A stretch of DNA of 64,000 bases from Colwellia sp. Arc7-D. Its GTDB lineage: Bacteria > Pseudomonadota > Gammaproteobacteria > Enterobacterales > Alteromonadaceae. This document shows, in pieces, positions 25,942-35,769 of the stretch. The DNA lies in the NCBI RefSeq assembly GCF_003061515.1, contig NZ_CP028924.1, positions 2,108,001 through 2,172,000 of the forward strand, written 5' to 3'. The stretch's first letter is position 1. Every line of letters starts with the position of its first letter. Position numbers and translations under genes: made by a program. A model generated the notes under the pieces. That model did not search any database. It was not told the DNA's origin and saw nothing but the letters and a program-made list of their open reading frames with translations.

Positions 25942-27104
25942 TATGTTATAACCTCATTGATACAATTAGCTAAGTAATTGATATCTTTAATTTCGTGGCT
26001 CGAAGTTATGGTTACGCGTAACCTTGAGCTATTGTTTGGAACCGTGGGAGGACGAATTGCACTGAGCCAAATTCCCTTTTCTCGAAGCTTCTGACAAACA
26101 TTAAGTGTATTAAGTTCATCTCCAATAACAATGGCATGAATTGACGATGAATTTTTGATTAACTGCACACTACTGGATAATTTTGTTGCAAGTAATTGAC
26201 TCAATTCTGTAATTTTTTCTCGTCGCCAATGGTCGCGTTGAATGATTTCAATGCTTTTTTTAGTTGCCCATGCAAGGGCTGGTGAAATGGCTGTTGAATA
26301 AATATAATGCCGTGAAAAATTAACTAAATAGTCAGCAAGCAATTCATTACAAGCGACAAAAGCACCACTGGTTGCAATACTTTTACCGAAAGTCCCCATA
26401 ATAATGTCAATATCGGCAATGCTGCTACTTCCTTGCCCTTTATTGCCAATAACACCGATACTGTGAGCGTCGTCTAAATATAGTAGTGCATTGTGCTGTT
26501 GTGAAAGTTTCGACAAACTTTCTACATCAGCCTGATCGCCATCCATACTAAAAACACCTTCAGAGACGATAACCTTATTTAATTCAATAGCGTCATTATC
26601 CGATGATTTTGTATTTTTAGTTAAAAATCGCTGTAATTGTGCCGTATCGTTATGTAAAAAGCGTTTTACTTTTGCCTTGCTTGCTAAAGCGCCATCGATT
26701 AAAGAAGCGTGGCTGAGTTTATCTAAATAAAGTTGGCAACTTTCATGCCCTAAAGCGTGCATTAAGGCATTGTTTGCCGAAAATCCGCTAGCGAATAACA
26801 AACATTTAGGCTGGTTTAGCCAATCACAAATATCATTCTCCAATGCTTGATGAGCATAAGAGTAGCCAGTAATTAAGCTAGAGCCACTTGCACAGGTGCC
26901 AAATCGTTCAGCACCAACGACTAATGCTTGGTTAATATCTTTATGATGATTTAAGCCAAGGTAGTCGTTTGAAGAAAAGTTAAGGTAACTTTTATTGTCA
27001 ATTTTAACATAGCGGCCATTTTGCTCAGCAACACACTGACGCACACGATAACGTGCGCGCTGTTTTTGTTGTGCAATATCTGCGGATAAAAACTCAAACG
27101 CCAT
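25941..27104 (-). CDS. bioF: 8-amino-7-oxononanoate synthase
   Basis: A 387-residue PLP enzyme joining pimeloyl-ACP and alanine. Visible are FSSNDYLGLNHH, GSGSS-like ASGSSLITGY, DDAHSIGVIG (PLP-stacking His and Asp) and the Schiff-base Lys in GTFGKSIATSGAF near residue 233. Start lies 5 bp after the bioB stop. Length matches the E. coli enzyme (384). Confidence 0.95.
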   Translation of the reverse strand: MAFEFLSADIAQQKQRARYRVRQCVAEQNGRYVKIDNKSYLNFSSNDYLGLNHHKDINQALVVGAERFGTCASGSSLITGYSYAHQALENDICDWLNQPKCLLFASGFSANNALMHALGHESCQLYLDKLSHASLIDGALASKAKVKRFLHNDTAQLQRFLTKNTKSSDNDAIELNKVIVSEGVFSMDGDQADVESLSKLSQQHNALLYLDDAHSIGVIGNKGQGSSSIADIDIIMGTFGKSIATSGAFVACNELLADYLVNFSRHYIYSTAISPALAWATKKSIEIIQRDHWRREKITELSQLLATKLSSSVQLIKNSSSIHAIVIGDELNTLNVCQKLREKGIWLSAIRPPTVPNNSSRLRVTITSSHEIKDINYLANCINEVIT

Positions 27105-27109
27105 ACAAA

Positions 27110-28213
27110 TTAATTTACGGCGTTATAAAATAGATCACTGTTTTGCTGATCAACAACAGCGGTTTTAATTTTAGCTTCATCTACTTCTGAACTCGCAATT
27201 GTTTCAGTATTAATACCTAAACGATCAAAGAGCATCATGTCTTTGTTAGCTTCAGGATTACCAGTAGTCAATAATTTACAACCGTAAAAAATTGAGTTGG
27301 CACCCGCTAAAAAGCACATGGCTTGCATTTGCTCATTCATAGCATCACGCCCTGCAGATAAACGAACATGACTTTTTGGCATCATGATACGTGCAACAGC
27401 AATACAGCGAATAAATTCAAAATGATCTAAATCTGCAACGTCAGAAAGCGGCGTTCCTTCAATTTTAACCAACATATTAATCGGTACACTTTCTGGTTGT
27501 GGTGAAAGGTTGGCCAGTTGAGCCAATAACGACGCACGGTCTTTACTCTCTTCGCCTAAACCAACAATACCGCCACTACAGACTTTCATACCTGAACTTC
27601 GAACATTAGTTAAAGTGTCTAATCGGTCTTGATAAGTACGCGTAGTGATAATTTGATTATAATGCTCAGGCGAAGTATCTAAATTATGATTGTAATAATC
27701 TAAACCAGCCCCTTGTAATTCATCAGCTTGGTCGGCAGATAACATGCCTAGTGTCATGCAGGTTTCTAGCCCTAAAGCTTTAACACCTTTAACCATTTCA
27801 ACTACTGCAGGCATGTCTCTCGCTTTAGGGTTACGCCATCCAGCGCCCATACAAAAACGTGTAGAACCTTGATCTTTAGCTACTTGTGCTGCTTCTAGCA
27901 CTTTTTGAACTTCCATTAAACGTTCTTTATCAATGTCAGTTTTATAACGAGAGCTTTGAGAGCAATACTTGCAGTCTTCTGGGCAGGCTCCGGTTTTTAT
28001 TGATAATAAAGTACTTACTTGAACTTCATTTGGATTAAAGTTTGCGCGGTGAATAACTTGGGCTTTAAACATCAAATCATTAAATGGCATTTCAAACAGG
28101 GCTTTAACTTCCTCTGCTTGCCAATTATGGCGTACTTCACTGTTACCTTGGTTGCTATTATTAGCGGTCGTATTTGTTGAAGATTCACTTACCGCTGATG
28201 TTTGCTGTGTCAT
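27110..28213 (-). CDS. bioB: Biotin synthase
   Basis: A 367-residue radical-SAM enzyme that inserts sulfur into dethiobiotin. The [4Fe-4S] motif C77-x3-C81-x2-C84 is in [13 protein letters not shown], and Cys and Arg ligands of the second cluster are present ([15 protein letters not shown]). The first 25 or so residues are a Ser/Asn/Gln/Thr-rich extension longer than in E. coli BioB. It is the first gene of the operon, divergent from bioA. Confidence 0.96.
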   Translation of the reverse strand: MTQQTSAVSESSTNTTANNSNQGNSEVRHNWQAEEVKALFEMPFNDLMFKAQVIHRANFNPNEVQVSTLLSIKTGACPEDCKYCSQSSRYKTDIDKERLMEVQKVLEAAQVAKDQGSTRFCMGAGWRNPKARDMPAVVEMVKGVKALGLETCMTLGMLSADQADELQGAGLDYYNHNLDTSPEHYNQIITTRTYQDRLDTLTNVRSSGMKVCSGGIVGLGEESKDRASLLAQLANLSPQPESVPINMLVKIEGTPLSDVADLDHFEFIRCIAVARIMMPKSHVRLSAGRDAMNEQMQAMCFLAGANSIFYGCKLLTTGNPEANKDMMLFDRLGINTETIASSEVDEAKIKTAVVDQQNSDLFYNAVN

Positions 28214-28279
28214 AGTTATTCACTCGTTTTGAAATTGCATCTGCCATTATTAACGGGTAGTCTATGCGTCAACCGCAAG

Positions 28280-28312
28280 ATGTCAACTAATTTACCCAAC
28301 CAAGCCTTACAT
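28280..28312. promoter_or_regulatory. Candidate BirA operator (bioO) between bioB and bioA
   Basis: ATGTCAACT, 15-nt spacer, GCCTTACAT. The known BirA box is WTGTMAACC, about 15 nt, GGTTKACAW; the left half matches at 8 of 9 and the right at 7 of 9, with the right spacing and the expected place between divergent bio genes. It touches the bioA ATG at 28313. No other site in the gap is as good. Confidence 0.45.
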
Positions 28313-29617
28313 ATGAACAATAAACAAACAGAATTACTCGAATTTGACAAAAACCACGTTTGGCATCCTTACACTTCTATGTCTAAACCTTTGCCTTCAT
28401 ACCTAGTTGAGTCAGCTAACGGTGTACATATTAACCTGGCAAGTGGTGAAAAAGTTGTAGATGGTATGTCATCATGGTGGTCTGTACTGCATGGCTATAA
28501 TCACCCTGAACTAAATCAGGCCTTAATTGACCAAACCCAAAAATTTGCTCATGTAATGTTTGGCGGTTTAACGCACGAACCTGCCATAACGTTATCAAAA
28601 ACCTTAATTGAAATTACCCCTGCTGGTTTGAACAAAGTATTTTTAAGTGATAGCGGCTCGGTGTCAGTTGAAGTCGCACTTAAAATGTCATTACAGTATT
28701 GGCATAGCAAAAATAAACCTGAAAAGCATAAAATACTCACTGTTAAGAATGGCTACCACGGCGATACATTCGCTGCGATGTCAGTTTGTGATCCAATTAA
28801 TGGTATGCATCAATTATTTGAACCTGTTTTAATGAAAAACATCTTTGCTCCCGCGCCTACCATAGCCTTTGACCAACCTTGGGAAAACAAAGATGTTGAA
28901 GAGCTAAGCAAAATATTTGCCGAGCACCATAACGAAATTGCAGCTTTTATTATCGAGCCGATAGTACAAGGCGCCGGAGGCATGCGCTTATATCACCCTA
29001 ACTATTTAAAAGCTTGTAGAGCGTTATGTAATCAATACAATGTGCTGATGATCGCTGATGAAATTGCCACAGGCTTGGGACGAACAGGAAAGTTATTCGC
29101 CTGTGAATGGGCTGATATTAGCCCAGATATTATTTGTTTAGGTAAAACGTTAACCGGTGGCTACATGACACTAGCAGCCACCTTATGTACTGACGAAATT
29201 GCTAACGCCATAAGTAATGGTGAAGCTGGATGCTTTATGCACGGACCTACCTTCATGGGTAACCCACTTGCTTGTGCTGTTGCAAACGCCAGTCTTAACA
29301 TTTTAAAGCGAAACCAATGGCAACAACAAATAGCCAATATTGAAAGTACGTTTAAAGAACATTTATTACCACTAAATTTACATGATAGAGTTAACGACGT
29401 TCGTATATTGGGCGGTATAGGCGTAGTTGAAGTTATTGAAAATGTTGATATGGCAGAGATACAAAAACGTTTTGTTGAATTAGGCGTTTGGATCCGCCCG
29501 TTTGGAAAGCTTATTTATATTATGCCGCCTTTTATTAGCAAGGAAACAGATTTAAATTTACTGATAAAGGCGATAAGTACGATATTGGATGAAGATAAAT
29601 GTTTTAAACGCAATTAA
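28313..29617 (+). CDS. bioA: Adenosylmethionine-8-amino-7-oxononanoate aminotransferase
   Basis: About 434 residues from ATG 28313 (E. coli 429). An in-frame ATG at 28280 and an even earlier TTG are possible, but the first family-like sequence is FDKNHVWHPYTSMSKPLPSY. Class III aminotransferase features follow: GMSSWWSVLHGYNHPELN, YHGDTFAAMSVCDP, DEIATGLGRTGKLFACEWA and the PLP Lys in LGKTLTGGYMTLAAT. It makes DAPA from KAPA using SAM. Divergent from bioB. Confidence 0.95.
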   Translation: MNNKQTELLEFDKNHVWHPYTSMSKPLPSYLVESANGVHINLASGEKVVDGMSSWWSVLHGYNHPELNQALIDQTQKFAHVMFGGLTHEPAITLSKTLIEITPAGLNKVFLSDSGSVSVEVALKMSLQYWHSKNKPEKHKILTVKNGYHGDTFAAMSVCDPINGMHQLFEPVLMKNIFAPAPTIAFDQPWENKDVEELSKIFAEHHNEIAAFIIEPIVQGAGGMRLYHPNYLKACRALCNQYNVLMIADEIATGLGRTGKLFACEWADISPDIICLGKTLTGGYMTLAATLCTDEIANAISNGEAGCFMHGPTFMGNPLACAVANASLNILKRNQWQQQIANIESTFKEHLLPLNLHDRVNDVRILGGIGVVEVIENVDMAEIQKRFVELGVWIRPFGKLIYIMPPFISKETDLNLLIKAISTILDEDKCFKRN

Positions 29618-29685
29618 CGCTATTTATTTAACTAGTCGTTATTACGTTTAAAACTCATTAATTCTTTATACTTAGCAGTAAGTTA

Positions 29686-30063
29686 TTAAACAATTTTCGA
29701 TTCGGAAATTTGCACTAAAATAAAGCTTACCCAAGCGATGGTGATAGCAAGCAGCAATAATATATTAAAATGCTTACTGTCGCTTTTACGTCGGCTACGA
29801 TACTTGTCTAGTATCAAACAAAAATAACTACTTAAGGCACTTAACCATAAAACTATATATAAATAACCCGTTAATGGCGTTAACCAAAACTTTCTAATTT
29901 CAATATCATGATAACGTAATAAACCATAATCAGACTCTGGTGCCGCATAGTAAGACACGATTAAAGCAAAAACGAATAATCCCCAACCTAAGATGGCTAG
30001 TATTCTCAATAGATAAGTCCATAAATCAGCAGCACTCCTTCGCTCTTTTCTAGTATTTTTCAT
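29686..30063 (-). CDS. Small membrane protein, unknown function
   Basis: A 125-residue protein with three predicted helices (about 18-40, 65-85 and 98-118) and a basic N-terminus (KNTRKERR) and loop (KYRSRRKSDSK), which places the loop inside. I do not recognise the family. ATG follows a weak AAGG-like site. It is flanked by bioA (convergent) and asnS (divergent). Confidence 0.6.
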   Translation of the reverse strand: MKNTRKERRSAADLWTYLLRILAILGWGLFVFALIVSYYAAPESDYGLLRYHDIEIRKFWLTPLTGYLYIVLWLSALSSYFCLILDKYRSRRKSDSKHFNILLLLAITIAWVSFILVQISESKIV

Positions 30064-30207
30064 ACTTCGTACCGCCTTTTATCTCTAATTGTATTTTTTC
30101 TTTTTATAAAGACAAGATTTAGCAATTATTACTTGTTAAACCTTACAAGCAAGGTAACATATCAATCCTTAAAATTAGAGAACATTTTTGACAAAAAAGA
30201 GGTTTAA

Positions 30208-31608
30208 ATGTCAGTCATTGCAATTACTGATATCTTGGCAGGAAAATATCCTGTTAATGAATCAATTACTATCCATGGTTGGATCCGCACACGTCGTGAT
30301 TCGAAAGCAGGTATTTCATTTTTAGCGGTTCATGACGGTTCATGTTTCGACGCTATTCAAGCAATTGCTCCTAACAACTTGGATAATTATCAGACTGATA
30401 TATTAAAACTTACTACTGGTGCTGCCGTAAAAGTTACCGGTATCTTGGTAGAATCACCAGGTAAAGGTCAGTCATTTGAATTACAAGCAGAGCAAGTTGA
30501 AGTATTAGGTTTAGTAGAAGACCCTGATACTTATCCAATGGCAGCAAAACGTCATAGCATTGAGTTTTTACGTGAACAAGCACATTTGCGCCCACGCACC
30601 AACATAGGTGGCGCTGTTACTCGTGTTCGTAATACATTAGCACAAGCGGTACATCGCTTTTTGCATAGTAAAGGTTACTTTTGGATCAGCACACCATTAA
30701 TCACAGGTAGTGATTGCGAAGGTGCAGGTGAAATGTTCCGTGTTAGTACGCTTGATATGGAAAACTTACCGCTAAACGATCAAGGAAAAGTTGATTACAA
30801 CCAAGACTTTTTTGGTAAAGAAACATTTTTAACGGTTTCAGGCCAATTAAATGTTGAAACCTATTGTTGTGCCCTTTCTAAAGTTTATACCTTTGGACCA
30901 ACTTTTCGTGCTGAAAACTCAAACACTACACGTCATTTAGCTGAATTTTGGATGATCGAACCAGAAATTGCTTTTGCTGATTTGTCAGATGCTGCTGATT
31001 TAGCTGAAGAAATGTTAAAATATGTCTTTCAAGCTGTGCTTGATGAACGTGCTGACGACATGGCATTCTTCCAACAACGTGTTGATAAAACGGTTGTAGA
31101 ACGATTAAATTCAGTGATTAACAATGACTTTGTACGTTTAGATTACACCGACGCAATCACTATTTTAGAAAACTGCGGTAAAAAGTTTGAAAACAAAGTA
31201 GCTTGGGGTGTTGATTTAAACTCAGAGCACGAGCGCTACTTAGCTGAAGAGCATTTTAATGGTCCGGTTGTTTTACAAAACTACCCTAAAGACATTAAAT
31301 CTTTCTACATGCGTTTAAACGATGATGGAAAAACCGTTGCTGCTATGGACATTTTAGCTCCGGGTATTGGTGAAATTATTGGTGGTAGTCAACGTGAAGA
31401 ACGTTTAGATGTTCTGGACAAGCGTTTAGCCGAAATGAATTTAGATCCTGCAGATTACAGTTGGTATCGTGACTTACGTCGCTACGGCACTGTTCCACAC
31501 TCAGGTTTTGGTTTAGGTTTTGAACGTTTAGTAGCTTATGCAACAGGCATGCAGAATGTTCGTGACGTGATCCCTTTCCCAAGAACACCAAACAACGCTG
31601 CATTCTAA
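30208..31608 (+). CDS. asnS: Asparaginyl-tRNA synthetase
   Basis: 466 residues, identical in length to E. coli AsnRS. The N-terminal OB-fold anticodon-binding domain includes [20 protein letters not shown]. The class IIb catalytic core has motif 2 [21 protein letters not shown] and motif 3 [18 protein letters not shown]. It charges tRNA-Asn in the cytoplasm. AGAGG precedes the ATG. A strong terminator follows, so it is a single-gene unit. Confidence 0.97.
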   Translation: MSVIAITDILAGKYPVNESITIHGWIRTRRDSKAGISFLAVHDGSCFDAIQAIAPNNLDNYQTDILKLTTGAAVKVTGILVESPGKGQSFELQAEQVEVLGLVEDPDTYPMAAKRHSIEFLREQAHLRPRTNIGGAVTRVRNTLAQAVHRFLHSKGYFWISTPLITGSDCEGAGEMFRVSTLDMENLPLNDQGKVDYNQDFFGKETFLTVSGQLNVETYCCALSKVYTFGPTFRAENSNTTRHLAEFWMIEPEIAFADLSDAADLAEEMLKYVFQAVLDERADDMAFFQQRVDKTVVERLNSVINNDFVRLDYTDAITILENCGKKFENKVAWGVDLNSEHERYLAEEHFNGPVVLQNYPKDIKSFYMRLNDDGKTVAAMDILAPGIGEIIGGSQREERLDVLDKRLAEMNLDPADYSWYRDLRRYGTVPHSGFGLGFERLVAYATGMQNVRDVIPFPRTPNNAAF

Positions 31609-31643
31609 GCTTGTTAACTGTTAAACACTTAACAGGTGGACAT

Positions 31644-31674
31644 AAAAAAACCCTCTTATAGAGGGTTTTTTATT
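31644..31674 (+). terminator. Rho-independent terminator after asnS
   Basis: AAAAAACCCTC, loop TTATA, GAGGGTTTTTT. A compact stem with a clear T-run 36 bp after the stop codon. Confidence 0.88.
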
Positions 31675-31761
31675 AAGTAAAAATAAGTAAAAACATTTAT
31701 TACATACACTTCACTTAAAAGCTTAACATTGCGCGATTTTTATAACGTACAATTTACCTAT

Positions 31762-32310
31762 CTAAAAATAACTAACATGGTCTTCAAGTGATTTACTATT
31801 TTTCAAAGGTAACTCTTTTAGCTCGTCACCAATGTATAAAAAGCCAACAATTTCTTCATGTAACTCAATATTTAAACGCTCTTTAACCAATGGATGATAA
31901 CTCATTTCACCCGTGCGCCACACAGAACCGAGCTTAAGACATGTTGCCGCCATTTGCATTGCATGAACCGCACAACCCGCAGCAATTAATTGCTCTTGTT
32001 TTGGTACTTTAACATGTTGATGAAACTTGGTGCTGATCACAATAATTAACGGTGCTCTAAAAGGCATTTTAGCGGCTTTTTCAATTTTAGCTTCATCGCC
32101 ACCATCAGTGATCACCGCTGACTTAAATGCCTTACTTAGCTTTGTTAAACCGTCATCTTTTATTACGGTGAATCGCCAAGGCGTTAAACATCCATGGTCA
32201 GGAACACGCATTCCTGCTTTGAGAATATTATCAATGGTCTCTTGATCAGGTGTATTGCCGTGCAAATGAGGGTTAGACTGACGAGTATGTAAAAACTCTA
32301 ATACATTCAT
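31762..32310 (-). CDS. YdjA-like nitroreductase
   Basis: About 182 residues, matching E. coli YdjA (183), from the ATG at 32310, which has AAAGGA 11 nt upstream. A frame start at 32376 would add 22 unrelated residues. The FMN-binding signatures are FLHTRQSNPHLHG at the N-terminus, RVPDHGCLTPWRF, and GSVWRTGEM in the C-terminal half. It is an FMN-dependent NAD(P)H oxidoreductase of unknown natural substrate. Confidence 0.9.
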   Translation of the reverse strand: MNVLEFLHTRQSNPHLHGNTPDQETIDNILKAGMRVPDHGCLTPWRFTVIKDDGLTKLSKAFKSAVITDGGDEAKIEKAAKMPFRAPLIIVISTKFHQHVKVPKQEQLIAAGCAVHAMQMAATCLKLGSVWRTGEMSYHPLVKERLNIELHEEIVGFLYIGDELKELPLKNSKSLEDHVSYF

Positions 32311-32666
32311 AAAATTGAAAATTCCTTTAGTTTGATATCCTTTGAGCCAAAATGAACTGATGAATATAGCCATCAATTATACTGATTTTGTGTGTGAACA
32401 TTACAGTTATATAGATGCTATCTACTTGTTATCATATAGGTTAAATATCTTTTGTCATCAATTAATGTAACTTTACTGTATATATCTATTTCTTCAACTT
32501 TATCATATAAAAAATTCCAAATTGTAATAAAGAATAAAATGATCGAGGGCTTAAACCTTACAAAATAACCCTCTGACAAAAATAGTTACATTTACGACTA
32601 CTTAATCACGTGAATTTTCAGTAGCATATAGTATCGATAACTTAGAATAATCTGTAGACAGGTTTT
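32311..32666. other. Upstream region of nitroreductase and sppA genes
   Basis: A 356-bp AT-rich gap between divergent genes. No ORF, RNA or strong hairpin is seen. It must carry both promoters; I cannot choose between several weak AT-rich -10 candidates. Confidence 0.35.
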
Positions 32667-34529
32667 ATGAAAGAAAATAAGAGTACATTGGCACGAATCA
32701 CCTTCGGCTTTTTTAGTTTACTTAACACTTCACGTAAAATTATACTTAATCTAGTTTTTTTTACCGTGCTATTCATTTTTATTATTGCCATTAATAGTGG
32801 TGAAGAAGCGATTGTGATTAAGCCAGGCTCAGCACTGGTGTTAAATCTAAGTGGTGATATTGTTGAACAAAAACACGATATAGATCCCATTGATGCATTC
32901 GTGAGTGAAGCTCTAGAGCAACCTGATACTGCGCCTGAAGTATTATTAGCTGACATTTTAAACGTGATCGAACACGCTGAACAAAATGATAATATTAGTA
33001 TGCTTGTGTTGGACTTAAAAAACATGCAAGGCTCAGGTATTACGAAATTAAGCGATATTGCTCATGCCATTACAAAGTTTAAAACCAGTGGCAAGAAAGT
33101 TATTGCTGTGGGCGAACAATACAGTCAAAACCAATATTACCTTGCTAGTTTTGCTGATGAAATTTGGCTAAACCCTAAAGGCTGGATGCTGTTAGACGGG
33201 TATGGTCGTTATCAACTTTACTTTAAATCGGCATTAGACAAGTTATCAATTAGCCAACATGTTTTTCGTGTTGGTACTTATAAATCCGCTGTTGAACCTT
33301 ATATTAGAGACGATATGTCTGTTGCTGCAAAAGAAGCTAACCAATTATGGTTAAACGATCTATGGCAACAATATAAAAACGATGTTGCCCAGCAACGTGG
33401 TTTTGAAAGCAGTAACTTTGATGAAGATGTTGATGTTCTCCTCACTAAATTGAAAGCAGCTAATGGTAATATTGCCGAGTATGCGCTGCAAAACCATTGG
33501 GTTGATGCGTTAAAAACAAGAGAACAAATTAGTAATGAATTAATCAATATGGTTGGAAGTGATGGTGAAGAAAGCTTTAAAAAAATAGTTTTTAATGATT
33601 ATTTAAATGTGATCAAAAACCCATTTGCTCCGAACATAATTAACGGTGATAAAGTCGCTGTCATCGTTGCTAAAGGTACTATCTTAGATGGTAATCAAAA
33701 ACCGGGTACTATTGGTGGCACATCTACGGCAGCCCTACTTCGCAAAGCTCGAATGAATGATGATGTAAAAGCGGTTGTGCTCAGAGTTGATAGTCCAGGT
33801 GGCAGTGCATATGCTTCAGAAGTTATTCGACAAGAGGTTGAATTACTAAAAGTTGCCGGTAAGCCGGTAGTTGCATCAATGGGAACATATGCTGCATCAG
33901 GTGGTTATTGGATATCTGCCCCAGCAGATAAAATATACGCCTCACCTACTACAATAACCGGCTCAATTGGTATATTTGGTTTTTTTATGACCTTTGAAAA
34001 CTCATTGAGCAAGTTAGGCATTCATACTGATGGTGTAGGTACAACTGATATTGCTGGGTTTGGCTTAACACGCGAATTAACCCCTGGCATGGCTAACATT
34101 GTACAATTAAATATTGAGCGCGGTTATCGAGACTTTATTGAACTGGTTGCCAATAATCGAGATATGACAACAGCACAAGTTGATGCTATTGCACAAGGTC
34201 GTGTGTGGTCAGGTAAAAAAGCATTAGAGCTGGGTTTAGTGGATGCATTAGGTAATATTGATAACGCTATTGAAGCTGCAGCTGAACTAGCCGGTTTACA
34301 AAATTACGATACCTTACTCATTGAAAAAGAAAAAAGCCCTCGTGCATTATTCTTACAAAGCTTATTCGGACAAGCATCAGTATTGTTTAATGAACCGACT
34401 AAAGAAATTTACAGTGAAAACAGTATTACAAAAATAATCAGTCAGCTGGCTCTTGAAATTAAACAATTCTCGCAATTAAATGATCCTCAAGGAATTTATT
34501 CATTTTGTTTAGCGTGTGAAGTTGAATAA
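32667..34529 (+). CDS. sppA: Signal peptide peptidase SppA, 67K type
   Basis: A 620-residue inner-membrane serine protease (E. coli 618) with an N-terminal membrane helix (about 25-45). It degrades leftover signal peptides. The Ser/Lys dyad is visible: the general-base Lys in RVGTYKSAVEPYIRDDMS in the first half, and the nucleophile Ser in GTYAASGGYWISAPAD in the second half. Each half is one S49 fold unit; TGSIGIFGFF follows the Ser. ATG at 32667 has ACAGG upstream. A terminator follows. Confidence 0.95.
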   Translation: MKENKSTLARITFGFFSLLNTSRKIILNLVFFTVLFIFIIAINSGEEAIVIKPGSALVLNLSGDIVEQKHDIDPIDAFVSEALEQPDTAPEVLLADILNVIEHAEQNDNISMLVLDLKNMQGSGITKLSDIAHAITKFKTSGKKVIAVGEQYSQNQYYLASFADEIWLNPKGWMLLDGYGRYQLYFKSALDKLSISQHVFRVGTYKSAVEPYIRDDMSVAAKEANQLWLNDLWQQYKNDVAQQRGFESSNFDEDVDVLLTKLKAANGNIAEYALQNHWVDALKTREQISNELINMVGSDGEESFKKIVFNDYLNVIKNPFAPNIINGDKVAVIVAKGTILDGNQKPGTIGGTSTAALLRKARMNDDVKAVVLRVDSPGGSAYASEVIRQEVELLKVAGKPVVASMGTYAASGGYWISAPADKIYASPTTITGSIGIFGFFMTFENSLSKLGIHTDGVGTTDIAGFGLTRELTPGMANIVQLNIERGYRDFIELVANNRDMTTAQVDAIAQGRVWSGKKALELGLVDALGNIDNAIEAAAELAGLQNYDTLLIEKEKSPRALFLQSLFGQASVLFNEPTKEIYSENSITKIISQLALEIKQFSQLNDPQGIYSFCLACEVE

Positions 34530-34549
34530 ATAAAGTTTACATCAACTAA

Positions 34550-34582
34550 CTCAAGCCTCGAATTATCGGGGCTTTTTTTTAT
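34550..34582 (+). terminator. Rho-independent terminator after sppA
   Basis: AGCCTCG, loop AATTAT, CGGGGCT, then eight T. It lies 20 bp after the stop codon. Confidence 0.8.
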
Positions 34583-34692
34583 CTAAAACCTGTTTAATTC
34601 TTCAAAGACACTGAAAACTGTGTGTTACAATCCTCGGCAATTACAATTCTACTTTGGCATTTTAATGTCAACTTTACATTAAGACTTATGCT

Positions 34693-35697
34693 ATGAGAAA
34701 ACGTATCTATATTGCTTATACCGGTGGCACCATTGGTATGAAGCCGAGTGAAAATGGTTACATACCACAAAAGCAACATTTAACCGACGCAATAATGAAA
34801 ATGCCCGACTTTCATCGTGAAGAAATGCCAGAATTTACGATAAATGAATATCAGCCATTAATCGACTCATCTAATATGTCACCTGCCGATTGGCAACATA
34901 TCGCTAACGATATTCAGCAACATTATGATGATTACGATGGTTTTGTCGTGCTTCATGGCACAGATACTATGGCTTATACTAGTTCTGCGCTTTCATTTAT
35001 GCTCGAAAATTTAAGTAAACCCGTTATTGTTACCGGTTCACAAATACCGTTAAGCCAATTACGTTCAGATGGCCAAGAAAACTTACTCAATTCATTATAT
35101 ATAGCAGCCAACTACCCTATTAATGAAGTTGGTTTATATTTTAATAATAAATTATTTCGTGGCAACCGTAGTATCAAAGCCTACGCTGATGGTTTTAATG
35201 CTTTTGACTCACCTAATTTACCACCGTTGCTTGAGGCAGGTATTAACATTAAGTTAATTGAAGGTAAAATATCTGAGCCTGTTTCTCTGCCTTTAAAATT
35301 AGCACAAATTACTCCACAACCTATTGGCGTAGTACATTTATACCCAGGTATATCTGTCGAGTTAATTAAAAACATCATTAAACAACCAGTAAAAGCGTTG
35401 ATAATACGTAGTTATGGTGTTGGTAACGCTCCACAAAATCAAGCAATGTTAGACTGTTTAAAACAAGCAAATGATGATGGTATTGTGATTGTTAACTGTA
35501 GTCAGTGCATTAAAGGTACAGTAAATATGAAAGGATATGCTACGGGTAATGCGCTGAGTAAAATTGGGGTAATTAGCGGTAACGATATGACTTTAGAAGC
35601 AACATTAACGAAATTACATTACTTGCTAAGTAAAGAATACTCGCACGATAAAATTTGCCAATTACTTGAAGTAAGTTTACGTGGTGAATTAAGTTAA
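34693..35697 (+). CDS. ansA: Cytoplasmic L-asparaginase I
   Basis: A 334-residue type I asparaginase. Catalytic Thr residues are T13 in AYTGGTIGM and the second in VLHGTDTMAYT near residue 91; the SSALSFML helix and NSLYIAANY follow. No signal peptide, consistent with the cytoplasmic, lower-affinity type. It hydrolyses asparagine to aspartate and ammonia. It sits behind sppA as in several gammaproteobacteria, but a terminator lies between them. Confidence 0.94.
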   Translation: MRKRIYIAYTGGTIGMKPSENGYIPQKQHLTDAIMKMPDFHREEMPEFTINEYQPLIDSSNMSPADWQHIANDIQQHYDDYDGFVVLHGTDTMAYTSSALSFMLENLSKPVIVTGSQIPLSQLRSDGQENLLNSLYIAANYPINEVGLYFNNKLFRGNRSIKAYADGFNAFDSPNLPPLLEAGINIKLIEGKISEPVSLPLKLAQITPQPIGVVHLYPGISVELIKNIIKQPVKALIIRSYGVGNAPQNQAMLDCLKQANDDGIVIVNCSQCIKGTVNMKGYATGNALSKIGVISGNDMTLEATLTKLHYLLSKEYSHDKICQLLEVSLRGELS

Positions 35698-35701
35698 GAC
35701 A

Positions 35702-35760
35702 TCGCTATTAGTTTGAAGCTATCAGTTTTTTATGACGGCCGACAGCTTCAAACTTAGCGA
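35702..35760. terminator. Hairpin between convergent ansA and the DUF349 gene
   Basis: TCGCTATTAGTTTGAAGCT pairs with AGCTTCAAACTTAGCGA, a stem of about 17 bp with one bulge. A T-run follows the left arm and TTATTCTTTT follows the right arm. It can end transcripts from both sides. Confidence 0.6.
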
Positions 35761-35769
35761 GTTATTCTT

